Of a stretch of 64,000 bases of DNA, positions 50,234 through 57,742 are shown piece by piece. The notes beneath the pieces are model-generated. The model was not told where the DNA came from, ran no database searches, and worked only from the letters and a program-made list of their open reading frames with translations. The DNA is taken from the NCBI GenBank assembly GCA_036783645.1, contig DAIPWT010000016.1:8020-72019 (forward strand), written 5' to 3'. The stretch's first letter is position 1. The number at the start of each line of letters is the position of its first letter. The stretch is from UBA4732 sp002404095. GTDB taxonomy: Bacteria; Planctomycetota; Planctomycetia; Gemmatales; Gemmataceae. A program made the translations under genes and the position numbers.

Positions 50234-53185
50234 TCAAGGCGCGGACGCGGATTTCGGGTTCGGCGCCGGCTTATTTGTGGACTTCGCGGCGGCTTTGGCC
50301 GCCTTCTCCTTTTCGCGCCACTCGCCCGCCTTGTCCGGCCGGTTCAGGGCGTCGTACAGCCGCACCAGCCGTTCCGCCGCCTCGGCCAGATGCACCTTGG
50401 CCGGCGGCGGGATTTTGTCCCCCCGCTTCTGCATCCCCTCGAAGCCGGCCAGGAGCAGTCGCTCGGCCTCCTCGTACTTCTTCTGACCCAAGAGGCTGCC
50501 GCCCAGCTCCGACTGCGTGTTGAACGTGGTCCACGCGTCCGGCTCCTTTTTTTGGCGGACGGCCAGGCAGGCGCGCAGCAGCGGCTCGGCCTCCTCGTCC
50601 TTGTGCAGGCGCAGTAAGCAGCCGCCGAGCACCGATTGCGTGCTGAGCGTCCAGGCGTCCGACTCCTTCTTCTGGAGGACGGCCAGGCTGGCGCGCAGCA
50701 GCGGCACGGCCTCCTTGTTGTTCTGGCAAACCAGATTGTCACCCAGCCGGGCCATCGCGACGGCCGTGCGCGGGTCGTCGGGGCCGAATTGTTTCGCGGC
50801 GTCGTCCACGGCCTTGCGATACAGCGGCTCGGACTGGGCGAAACGGCCGGCCCGGTCGTAGGCGTCCGCCAGCGCGGAGGGCAGCCAGGCCAGCTGGGCA
50901 GGGAACGGCCCCGGCCGTTTGCTCGCGCGGTCGAGGACTTCTTCGAGAACGGGGATGGCGTCGTCGAGGCGGCTGGCGTCGCGGTAGTTCACGCCCAGGT
51001 TGGCCTGGGTCAGCAGCGTGTCGGGGTGGTCAGGGCCGAGCTTTGCCTTCCGCAGCTTGAGCGTTTCCTCGAACAGGGGGACGGAGCGGTCGAGCTTGCC
51101 CGCCCGCCAGTACGCCGCGGCCAGGTTGTTCATGCTGGTGAGGGTGCCGGGGTGGTCGGGGCCGAGCTTGGCCTTCATCAGCTTGAGCGTCTCCTCCAGC
51201 AGCGGCAGGGCCAGGTCGAGCTTGCCGGCCGTCTGGTAGGCCGCGGCCAGGTTGTTCATGCTGGTGAGGGTGTCGGGGTGGTCGGGGCCGAGCTTGGCCT
51301 TCATCAGCTTGAGCGTCTCCTCCAGCAGCGGCCGGGCCAGGTCGGGCTTGCCGGCCGACAGGTAGGCCGCGGCCAGGTTGTTCATGCTTTCGAGGGTTTC
51401 GGCGGCGTCGGGGCCGAGCCGGGCGGCGTACGTCTGCCGCGCCCGCGTGAACAGGGCGATCGCCTTGTCCGGGTAGCCCAGGTACAATTGCGACTCCCCC
51501 AGCGTCATCTGTAGCTTGGCCACGGTAAGCGGATCGCCGACCGCCTCGCCGTTCAGCTGCGCCGTCGCCTGGTCCAGCCGCTCCCCCAACAGCGCCTGCA
51601 ACGGCTTGCCCTCCTTCTCCGCCGCCCGCGGGTTCAAGTCCTTGAAGATCGAACCCAAAATGCCGATGCCCTTCTCGATCTGCGCCAGGCGCCGCTCCGC
51701 CACCTCTTTCGCCTTGCCTTCCGCCTCCTTCGCCGTTCGCTCCGCCTGCGCCGATGCCAACGCCTTCGCCGCCGCGTCCTCCGCCGCCGCCCGCTGCTCC
51801 GACTCCGCCTCCTTTGCCGTCCGCTCCGCGTCCGCCGATGCCAACGCCTTGCTCTCCGCTTCCAACGCCCGCATCAGGCCCAGCGACGTACCCACCACTC
51901 CGCCTACTAGCGCCAGCAGCACCAATGTCGCCGCCAGCACCCGACCCTTGTTCCGCTTCACGAACTTCCGCAGCCGGTAGCCGACGTTCGGTGGACGCGC
52001 CTCCACCACCTCGTCCGCCAAGTAACGCCCCACGTCCCGCGCTAGCCCGTTGGCCGTTTCGTAACGCCGTGCCCGGTCCTTCTCCAACGCCTTTAAGACC
52101 ACCCAGTCCAATTCCCCGCGCATTAACCGCGACAGCTTCGCCGGCTCCATCTGGCGGTTGGCCGCGACCGACGGCAGGGCGTCGGACGTGCTAAGCCGGG
52201 CGCTCGGTTTGGGCGCTTCCTCCTCCCGCACCAGCCGCAACGCCTCCATCAAAGCACTCCGACCCAGGCGCTTGCGGTCCAACGGCGTCGTGCCTGTCAA
52301 TAGCTCGTACAGCAGTACGCCCAGCGCGTAAACATCGCTGCGCGTGTCCACGTCCAGCGCGTTGAACGACGCCTGTTCCGGCGACATGTACTCCAGCGTG
52401 CCGATCACCGCCCCGAACCCCGTTGCCAGCGTGTGTTCCGTCAGTTGCGGCCCCGCCGCCTTGGCCACGCCGAAGTCGATCACCTTCGGCACAGGCCGGT
52501 CGTCGTACATCGCCACAAGCACGTTGGACGGCTTGATGTCGCGGTGGATGATCCCCTTTTGGTGGGCGTGCTGAATGGCCTGGCAGACCGGCACGAACAG
52601 TTTCAGCCGCTGCCGCGGCGTCAATTTGCGGTCGTCGCAGAACTTGGTGATGGGCACGCCCTTAACCAGTTCCATGACGAAGAAGGGCCGGCCGGCGTCG
52701 GTGGCGCCGGCGTCCAGCACCTTGGCGATGTTGGGATGGTCCATGAGGGCCAACGCCTGCCGTTCGGCCTCGAAGCGGGCCAGCACCTGTTTGGAGTCCA
52801 TGCCGGCCTTGATGAGCTTGACGGCGACGAGTCGGCGGACTGGTTCGGTCTGCTGGGCCATGAAGACGGCCCCCATGCCGCCCTCTCCGATGGCTTCGAG
52901 GAGTTTGTAACGTCCGGCCAGGACGGAACCGACGCTCTCAACGGGAAGGCCGTCCGGGTCGGCGGCCACGTAGAGGCCGGTGGGGGCGTTGACGGGCGAG
53001 GCGGCGGCGGGGCTGTCCACGGGACCGTCGGGTTCGTCGTGGGCGCGCAACAGCGCCTCCACGCGGCAGCGCAACACCGCGTCACCGGCGCAGTCGCGGT
53101 CGAGCAGGGCGGCGCGGTCGGCCGGCGATACGGTTTCGAGGGCGGCCAGGAAAATCCGCTGAGCAAGTTTAGGATCGACAGGCAT
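50234..53185 (-). CDS. Ser/Thr protein kinase with membrane helix and TPR domain
   Basis: 983 residues. A short N-terminal helical region precedes a PknB-type kinase (about 90-370): IGEGGMGAVFMA, VAVKLIKAGMD, HRDIKPSNVLV, VIDFGVAKA, GTLEYMSPEQA, all catalytic residues intact. A single membrane helix (VLAATLVLLALVGGVVGTSLG, about 415-435) and a coiled coil of near-repeats (ALASADAERTAKEAE, ALASAQAERTAKEAE) follow. The C-terminus holds 42-residue kinesin-light-chain-type TPRs (MNNLAAAYLSAGKPDLARPLL, LGPDHPDTLTSMNNLAAAY). An ECF sigma gene lies 77 bp upstream on the same strand, the classic planctomycete pairing in which the kinase is thought to control the sigma factor. Confidence 0.93.
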   Translation of the reverse strand: MPVDPKLAQRIFLAALETVSPADRAALLDRDCAGDAVLRCRVEALLRAHDEPDGPVDSPAAASPVNAPTGLYVAADPDGLPVESVGSVLAGRYKLLEAIGEGGMGAVFMAQQTEPVRRLVAVKLIKAGMDSKQVLARFEAERQALALMDHPNIAKVLDAGATDAGRPFFVMELVKGVPITKFCDDRKLTPRQRLKLFVPVCQAIQHAHQKGIIHRDIKPSNVLVAMYDDRPVPKVIDFGVAKAAGPQLTEHTLATGFGAVIGTLEYMSPEQASFNALDVDTRSDVYALGVLLYELLTGTTPLDRKRLGRSALMEALRLVREEEAPKPSARLSTSDALPSVAANRQMEPAKLSRLMRGELDWVVLKALEKDRARRYETANGLARDVGRYLADEVVEARPPNVGYRLRKFVKRNKGRVLAATLVLLALVGGVVGTSLGLMRALEAESKALASADAERTAKEAESEQRAAAEDAAAKALASAQAERTAKEAEGKAKEVAERRLAQIEKGIGILGSIFKDLNPRAAEKEGKPLQALLGERLDQATAQLNGEAVGDPLTVAKLQMTLGESQLYLGYPDKAIALFTRARQTYAARLGPDAAETLESMNNLAAAYLSAGKPDLARPLLEETLKLMKAKLGPDHPDTLTSMNNLAAAYQTAGKLDLALPLLEETLKLMKAKLGPDHPGTLTSMNNLAAAYWRAGKLDRSVPLFEETLKLRKAKLGPDHPDTLLTQANLGVNYRDASRLDDAIPVLEEVLDRASKRPGPFPAQLAWLPSALADAYDRAGRFAQSEPLYRKAVDDAAKQFGPDDPRTAVAMARLGDNLVCQNNKEAVPLLRASLAVLQKKESDAWTLSTQSVLGGCLLRLHKDEEAEPLLRACLAVRQKKEPDAWTTFNTQSELGGSLLGQKKYEEAERLLLAGFEGMQKRGDKIPPPAKVHLAEAAERLVRLYDALNRPDKAGEWREKEKAAKAAAKSTNKPAPNPKSASAP

Positions 53186-53262
53186 GGCAAGGGTCTCCGT
53201 GAGGGTTCATACTACCATGCGACGTTTCCGGCCGAGGTTGTCGAAAAAAATCCAAAAAAATG

Positions 53263-53811
53263 TCACTCCCGGAGCGCGTCCCCGAGCCAGGCGCGGGCGT
53301 AGGCCCATTTCTGGCGGGCCAGGTAGACGGTGACGCCGAGCGCCTCCGCCGTGGCCTCGTGCCCTAGCCCGGCGAAGTGGCGCAGCTCGACCACTCGCGC
53401 GGCGAGCGGGTCTTCGACGGCCAGCCGGGTCAGCGCCTCGTCGAGGGCCAAAAGCGCTTCATCCGGCGTCGGGGCGGGGCAATCCGGCAGTTCCACGCGG
53501 TGAAGGGCGCCGCCGTGCTTGAGTCGGCCCTTCCGCCGGGCCGCCTCGACGAGAATGCGACGCATCGCCTCGGCCGCGGCGGCGAAGAAGTGTCCCCGGC
53601 CATCCCACCGCTTGTTGGGGTCGTCGCCAACCAGCCGGACGTAGGCCTCATGCACCAGCGCGGTGGCCTGGAGCGTCTGGCCGGGCGTCTCATGGGTCAG
53701 CCGCCGGGCCGCCAGCCGCCGTAGTTCGTCATAAACCAGCGGCAGCAACCGGCCGGCGGCGTGGGCGTCGCCCTGGCCGATGGCGTTCAGAATGTGCGTG
53801 ACTTCGCTCAT
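53263..53811 (-). CDS. ECF sigma factor of the planctomycete kinase-linked type
   Basis: 182 residues from the ATG at 53811 (a GTG start at 53820 adds three residues). Region 2: SEVTHILNAIGQGDAHAAGRLLPLVYDELRRLAARR. The segment TLQATALVHEAYVRLVGDD and HFFAAAAEAMRRILVEAARRK are typical of the ECF-like group paired with Ser/Thr kinases in planctomycetes. Region 4 reads VVELRHFAGLGHEATAEALGVTVYLARQKWAYARAWL. No anti-sigma gene is adjacent, but the Ser/Thr kinase follows, so phosphorylation is the likely control. Confidence 0.93.
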   Translation of the reverse strand: MSEVTHILNAIGQGDAHAAGRLLPLVYDELRRLAARRLTHETPGQTLQATALVHEAYVRLVGDDPNKRWDGRGHFFAAAAEAMRRILVEAARRKGRLKHGGALHRVELPDCPAPTPDEALLALDEALTRLAVEDPLAARVVELRHFAGLGHEATAEALGVTVYLARQKWAYARAWLGDALRE

Positions 53812-53859
53812 GCGGTCCACAGATAACCGACGGAGCCTGGAAAGGCGAGCGGCACGGCG

Positions 53860-54969
53860 TCAGCCCGCCGGNNNNNNNNNNACGACGCCCTCGCGCCGCT
53901 CGCCGTCCTCGTATAGCTCCGCACACCGCCGTACCAGCGCTTCGACAGAAAAATGTTCGGCCGCGCGGCGCCGGCCGGCCTCACCGTAGGCGCGACGGCG
54001 ATCCGGATCGTTAAGGAGAAACCGCGTCTGTCGCGCCAGTTCGGTCTTGTCGCCCGGCGGCACGAGGCAACCCGCGACCCCATCCGCAACGACTTCCGCC
54101 AGTTCGGGCAAGCGTGTGGCGATCACGGGCCGGCCGGCCGCCATCGCCTCCAAGGCGGCGCACACGCCGCCGCCGGTGCGACTCGGTATCCAGACCAATT
54201 CGGCAGACTGCAACCACGGCTCCAAATTGGGCCGGCGTCCGAGAAGGACCACACGGTTGTCTACCTCAATGGCGCGGGCGAACTCCTCTAATCGCGGACG
54301 GTCGGAGCCGTCGCCGGCCAGTACTAGACGTAAATCGTCATAAAGATAGTGCAAAATGTCCAATGCCCACACGGCGTCACGAAAGCCTTTGTGCGGCTCA
54401 ATCGGCCCAATGCCGAGCAGCAATCTTCCTCCCCTCTCCCCGGTACTCCGGGGAGAGGGGTCGGGGGTGAGGGGCGCCGGCCGCACTCCGGGGGCAACGA
54501 CCGCGACGCGCTCAGCGCGGACGCCGAGACGACGATAGCGGTCGGCCTCCGCCTCGCCAAACGCCATGACAGCATCTGCCCGTCGTAACAGCCAGCGGTC
54601 GAACCAGTTCATGGACCGTCCCGGCGGCAGAGCGGCGCTGACAAACACTCGGCCGGCGCCGCGAACGCCGACTACGGCCTCGAGGGCGCGCAGAGGGGTG
54701 CGGCCCCAGCAATGTACCACGTCGGGCCGCAGCTCGGTCAATAAGCGACTCAGGGCGAAAAACGGCGCCAATTCAAAAGGTCTTTTCCACCCCAAAATAT
54801 CCACTTCGACGCCGGCCGCGCGCAACTCCTCCGCCCACGGAGCGGTGCGGCCGAGGACGCAGACGCGGGCATGAAAGCGTTCGCGCGGCAGTCCCTCCGC
54901 GATCAACGTGAGCTGACGGGCGGCGCCGCCGTAGTCGAGGCTCGGGATGACGAAGAGAATGGTTTGCAT
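53860..54969 (-). CDS. Family 4 glycosyltransferase (contains gap near C-terminus)
   Basis: About 369 residues from the ATG at 54969. GT4 (GT-B) enzyme: ILFVIPSLDYGGAARQL start, FALSRLLTELRPDVVHCWG, VVAPGVRP, GIGPIEPHKGF, LVLAGDGSDRPRLEEFA, VVLLGRRPNLEPWL, and the E-x7-E region of SRTGGGVCAALEAMAAGRPVIAT. Ten N (53872-53881) come just before the stop, so the last residues are uncertain. A palindrome encodes an extra TPDPSPRSTGERGG segment between VVAPGVRP and GIGPIE. It likely acts on cell-surface polysaccharide or lipid; substrate unknown. Co-oriented with hpt. Confidence 0.87.
   Translation of the reverse strand: MQTILFVIPSLDYGGAARQLTLIAEGLPRERFHARVCVLGRTAPWAEELRAAGVEVDILGWKRPFELAPFFALSRLLTELRPDVVHCWGRTPLRALEAVVGVRGAGRVFVSAALPPGRSMNWFDRWLLRRADAVMAFGEAEADRYRRLGVRAERVAVVAPGVRPAPLTPDPSPRSTGERGGRLLLGIGPIEPHKGFRDAVWALDILHYLYDDLRLVLAGDGSDRPRLEEFARAIEVDNRVVLLGRRPNLEPWLQSAELVWIPSRTGGGVCAALEAMAAGRPVIATRLPELAEVVADGVAGCLVPPGDKTELARQTRFLLNDPDRRRAYGEAGRRRAAEHFSVEALVRRCAELYEDGERREGVXXXXPAG
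53872..53881. other. Assembly gap (10 N)
   Basis: Second scaffold join, inside the 3' end of the glycosyltransferase gene. True size unknown. Confidence 0.99.
54431..54460. repeat. Palindrome family 7 inside the glycosyltransferase gene
   Basis: CCCCTCTCCCCGG - TACT - CCGGGGAGAGGGG, a perfect 13-bp stem, extended by a C-rich/G-rich flank. On the coding strand it encodes TPDPSPRSTGERGG in frame. Similar in character to the lysC palindrome. Confidence 0.9.
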
Positions 54970-54979
54970 GCGTAAGGCG

Positions 54980-55498
54980 TCAGGAGTGGGGACTTGGGAG
55001 TACGGCAATATGCGGCAAATGACGGTGTTCGTCGTTATAGTCGAGACCGTAGCCGACTACGAAGACATCGGGGATGTCAAAACCGCGATAATCCGGTTCG
55101 ATGGGAACGCTCTGCCGGCCTGTCTTACGCAGCAACACGGCCGAACGCACCGAGACGGCGCCAAGCCCTTTGAGGTGTTCGACAAGATACGCCAGCGTCT
55201 GGCCGGTGTCGAGAATGTCGTCGAGCAACAACACGTGGCGGTCGCGCACGTCCGGCCGCAATTCGGGGCCGATGTGCAGGGGGCCGGGCGTGACGGCCGC
55301 GCCGCGATAGCTGGACGCCTGGATCAAGCCGATGCGCAACGGCAGGTCAATGTGACGGACGAGATCGGCCAAAAACATGAGGCAGCCGGTCAGGACGCCA
55401 ACGATGGTCACGGGCCGTCCGTGGTAGTCGGCGGCGATTTGTCGGGCCAACTCGGCGACACGTTGCTGGATGCGGTCGGCCGAAAGCAGGATCTCCAT
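54980..55498 (-). CDS. hpt: Hypoxanthine phosphoribosyltransferase
   Basis: 172 residues from the ATG at 55498; the frame is open to 55927 only because of the element upstream. Purine salvage: converts hypoxanthine and guanine to IMP and GMP with PRPP. VTIVGVLTGCLMFLADLVRHI, IGLIQASSYRG, HVLLLDDILDTGQTLAYLVEHL (the PRPP loop) and PDVFVVGYGLDYNDEHRHLPHIAVL are canonical. It lies between the HIT-protein gene (with the MITE-like element in between) and the glycosyltransferase gene, whose start is 11 bp from the hpt stop. Confidence 0.95.
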   Translation of the reverse strand: MEILLSADRIQQRVAELARQIAADYHGRPVTIVGVLTGCLMFLADLVRHIDLPLRIGLIQASSYRGAAVTPGPLHIGPELRPDVRDRHVLLLDDILDTGQTLAYLVEHLKGLGAVSVRSAVLLRKTGRQSVPIEPDYRGFDIPDVFVVGYGLDYNDEHRHLPHIAVLPSPHS

Positions 55499-55531
55499 GA
55501 CGGCGTCTCCCTTGAAGCCCAGCGTCCGCCC

Positions 55532-55730
55532 ATAGGTATTCACACAAGCTGGGGTGCCATGCTTTCGCGGCCTGCTTTCCGCACCGTCCACCCGCCGAAG
55601 ACGCCGCGAAAGCATGATTCCCATGCGAGGACTCATGCTTTCGCGGGGTCGGGACCGGACATCGTCTCGGGACCGGCCCGCGAAAGCATGGCACCCCCGA
55701 CCATAGAGGATGTTTGTGTAAATACCAATG
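55532..55730. mobile_element. MITE-like element with inverted ends and internal palindromes
   Basis: About 0.2 kb between hpt and the HIT gene. Ends: CATAGGTATTCACACAAGC on the left and, reverse-complemented, CATTGGTATTTACACAAAC on the right (four differences in 19). Inside, CATGCTTTCGCGG appears four times in alternating direction (near 55558, 55610, 55648 and 55677), and GGGGTGCCATGCTTTCGCGG pairs with its complement near the right end. No open frame of its own. No clear target duplication. A non-autonomous element or complex palindrome. Confidence 0.6.
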
Positions 55731-55733
55731 GCG

Positions 55734-56078
55734 TCATCCCGGCGGCCATCCCATGTCACGGCCGCCGAGTAGGTGCAGATGCAAGTGCGGCACCGTCTGG
55801 CCGGCCCGCTCCTTGCAATTGACGACCAGCCGGTAGCCGTCCGCCAAGCCCAACTGGTTCGCCAATTGGGCCGCGACCAGGTGCAGATGGCCGAGTAAAG
55901 CGCCGTCCTCCGGCGTGATGTCCGCATGAGTCGGGATGACTTTGCGCGGAATGATAATCACATGGACAGGCGCTTGGGGATTAATGTCGTAAAAGGCGAG
56001 ACACTGATCGTCTTCATGGACGATGTGAGCCGGGATCTTCTTGTCGATGATTTTGAGAAAGAGATTGTCTTTGAGCAT
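55734..56078 (-). CDS. HIT-family protein (nucleotide hydrolase/transferase)
   Basis: 114 residues from the ATG at 56078; the frame is open further but the start matches the family (DNLFLKIIDKKIPAHIVHEDD). The H-x-H-x-H motif HLHLHLLGG is the HIT active site. AFYDINPQAPVHVIIIPRKVIP and VVNCKERAGQTVPHLHLH are typical of the HINT/PKCI group, which hydrolyse AMP-NH2-type substrates. It starts opposite the RNase HII-like gene. Confidence 0.94.
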   Translation of the reverse strand: MLKDNLFLKIIDKKIPAHIVHEDDQCLAFYDINPQAPVHVIIIPRKVIPTHADITPEDGALLGHLHLVAAQLANQLGLADGYRLVVNCKERAGQTVPHLHLHLLGGRDMGWPPG

Positions 56079-56159
56079 GGCGCGACCCTTCGGGAAATCG
56101 GCGCGGAGCAATGCGCCCTGGCGGTACAATAGCCGTTCACGGCGGAAGGGACAACCATT

Positions 56160-57128
56160 GTGGGGACGAATATGGCTTGGATCGTCGGCGTCGATGAAGC
56201 GGGCTACGGGCCGAACCTTGGGCCGTTCGTGATGACCTCCGTGGCTTGCCGGGTGGACGACGCCCAGGCGGACGCCTGCTTGTGGACAGCGCTGGCGCCC
56301 GCCGTCCGCCGCGCCGCCGACGCCGCCGACGGCCGGTTTGCCGTGGACGATTCCAAGGCCGTCTACAACACCACGCGCGGCCTGGCCGCTCTCGAACACG
56401 GCGTCCTCGCCGCCTTGTGGCGCGACGCTTCAACGCCTTTAAGTGCCTTTTTAGGCTTCTGTGCCAAGTCCACTCTGACCGAGCTGGACGCCGAAGCGTG
56501 GTACACCGGCGCCGGTAGTCTACCCGGTCACGCGCCGGCGGAGGAAATCACCGTTGCATCTACGCTATTCGATGGGGCGTGCGCCGCGGCTGGCGTCCAC
56601 GGCTGGAAGGTGTGCAGCGTGGTGATTTGCACGCCTCGCTTCAACGCCCTCCTGGACGCGGCCGGCAGTAAGGGCGCGGTGCTGGCCGACGCGCTGGGCG
56701 AACTACTCCGCGCGGCGCAAGCCTTCGCTCCCGCCGATGAATCGCTGACGTTCCACATCGACAAGCACGGCGGCCGTAACGCCTACGCCGCCCAGATTCA
56801 GCACGCCCTATCCGCCGATTTCGTGCAACCGCTTCGAGAAGGCATGTCGGCCAGCGTCTACCGCGTACTGGGCATAGGCCGCGAGATGCGTTTAACGTTC
56901 CAGCCGCGCTGCGATTCCGCTCATTTCTGCACGGCCCTGGCGTCGATGGTCAGCAAATACCTGCGCGAACGGCTCATGGAGGAGTTCAACCGCTTCTGGC
57001 TGGAGCGGACGCCCGGCCTCAAGCCGACGGCCGGCTACCCCGGCGACGCCCGGCGCTTCTTCGACGCCATCCGGCCGGCAGCGCAGCGGCTGGGCATCGC
57101 GGAAGCGGCGTTGTGGCGCCGCAAGTGA
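56160..57128 (+). CDS. RNase HII-like protein (divergent)
   Basis: 322 residues; GTG at 56160 or ATG at 56172. The start WIVGVDEAGYGPNLGPFVMTSVAC parallels the RNase HII motif GVDEAGRGPLAGPV, with the catalytic D and E present but Y in place of the arginine. DSKAVYN corresponds to DSKKL; DKHGGRNAYAAQI carries a later aspartate; CTALASMVSKYLRERLMEEFNRFW recalls the helix SIIAKVxRD; and GLKPTAGYPGDARRFF recalls GYPTxxH. It is about 100 residues longer than RNase HII, with inserts. The usual G-R-G substrate-binding motif is changed, so activity on ribonucleotides in DNA cannot be assumed. Single gene. Confidence 0.72.
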   Translation: MGTNMAWIVGVDEAGYGPNLGPFVMTSVACRVDDAQADACLWTALAPAVRRAADAADGRFAVDDSKAVYNTTRGLAALEHGVLAALWRDASTPLSAFLGFCAKSTLTELDAEAWYTGAGSLPGHAPAEEITVASTLFDGACAAAGVHGWKVCSVVICTPRFNALLDAAGSKGAVLADALGELLRAAQAFAPADESLTFHIDKHGGRNAYAAQIQHALSADFVQPLREGMSASVYRVLGIGREMRLTFQPRCDSAHFCTALASMVSKYLRERLMEEFNRFWLERTPGLKPTAGYPGDARRFFDAIRPAAQRLGIAEAALWRRK

Positions 57129-57138
57129 TGGTGGCGGA

Positions 57139-57435
57139 TTAGGCGCGGCTCTGCCAGACTGTCGGGTCGCGAGATGTATGGAACACGGATAGCACCACGA
57201 CCGCCGGGGGGCGCTCGCGATAGTACACGCAGTATGGGAAGCCTTGGACCACAGCCTTGCGCATGTCTCGCAGGACAATACCGTGCATCCGCGGGTGAGC
57301 CGCGATTCGGTCGAACACCTCCTGGACGGCAGCCGTGAATGCCACTCCAAGTCCAGGGCGCTGTTGCTCGTACCAGTCGCCCGCCGCGTCGTACTCGGCC
57401 TGAGCCGCACGCCGCAGGATTACCCGATGAGTCAT
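57139..57435 (-). CDS. RelE/ParE-type toxin
   Basis: 98 residues from the ATG at 57435, which overlaps the antitoxin stop (ATGA). RVILRRAAQAEYDAAGDWYEQQ, LGVAFTAAVQEVFDRIAAHP, GFPYCVYYRERPPAVVVLSVFHTSRDP is the RelE/ParE fold pattern. Whether it is an mRNA interferase or a gyrase inhibitor cannot be told by eye; the adjacent TIGR02574-type antitoxin is common with ParE-like toxins. Confidence 0.9.
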   Translation of the reverse strand: MTHRVILRRAAQAEYDAAGDWYEQQRPGLGVAFTAAVQEVFDRIAAHPRMHGIVLRDMRKAVVQGFPYCVYYRERPPAVVVLSVFHTSRDPTVWQSRA

Positions 57436-57662
57436 CGATCCCACCGGGCCAGGGCCTCAGCCTTGACCTGCTCCCAGGGCACAACATCGCCCGGGTTCGC
57501 GTCATCGTCGTCGGCCCGCCGTTCCAACTCATGCCGCTGCGCTTCTGTAAGCGGTACTTGATTCGGATCGACGGCGATGCTGTCCCAGATCTGTTGGACG
57601 AGGACGATTCGCTCCGCCACGGATAAGCGGTCGATGCCAAACGATTCAAAGGGGGTCGCCAT
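57432..57662 (-). CDS. Addiction-module antitoxin
   Basis: 76 residues from ATG 57662 (a longer frame reaches 57680). DRLSVAERIVLVQQIWDSI and VPLTEAQRHELERRADDDDANPGDVVPWEQVKAEAL are the pattern of the small putative addiction-module component family (TIGR02574), a helix-rich antitoxin. It overlaps the toxin start by 4 bp. Confidence 0.9.
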   Translation of the reverse strand: MATPFESFGIDRLSVAERIVLVQQIWDSIAVDPNQVPLTEAQRHELERRADDDDANPGDVVPWEQVKAEALARWDR

Positions 57663-57742
57663 GAGGTTGCCTCCAAACAAGTTCTAGGCCGACCCCAGCA
57701 TACCACACGACCCCGCCGCCCCGCAAAGTCCCTTCCATCCGC

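Noticed and set aside
51120..51380. Tandem DNA repeats as a mobile or regulatory repeat
   Set aside because: They are the coding repeats of the kinase TPR domain, with a 126-bp period equal to 42 codons.
55550..55690. Possible CRISPR array at the CATGCTTTCGCGG motifs
   Set aside because: Motifs alternate in direction and spacing is irregular; enclosed by inverted ends.
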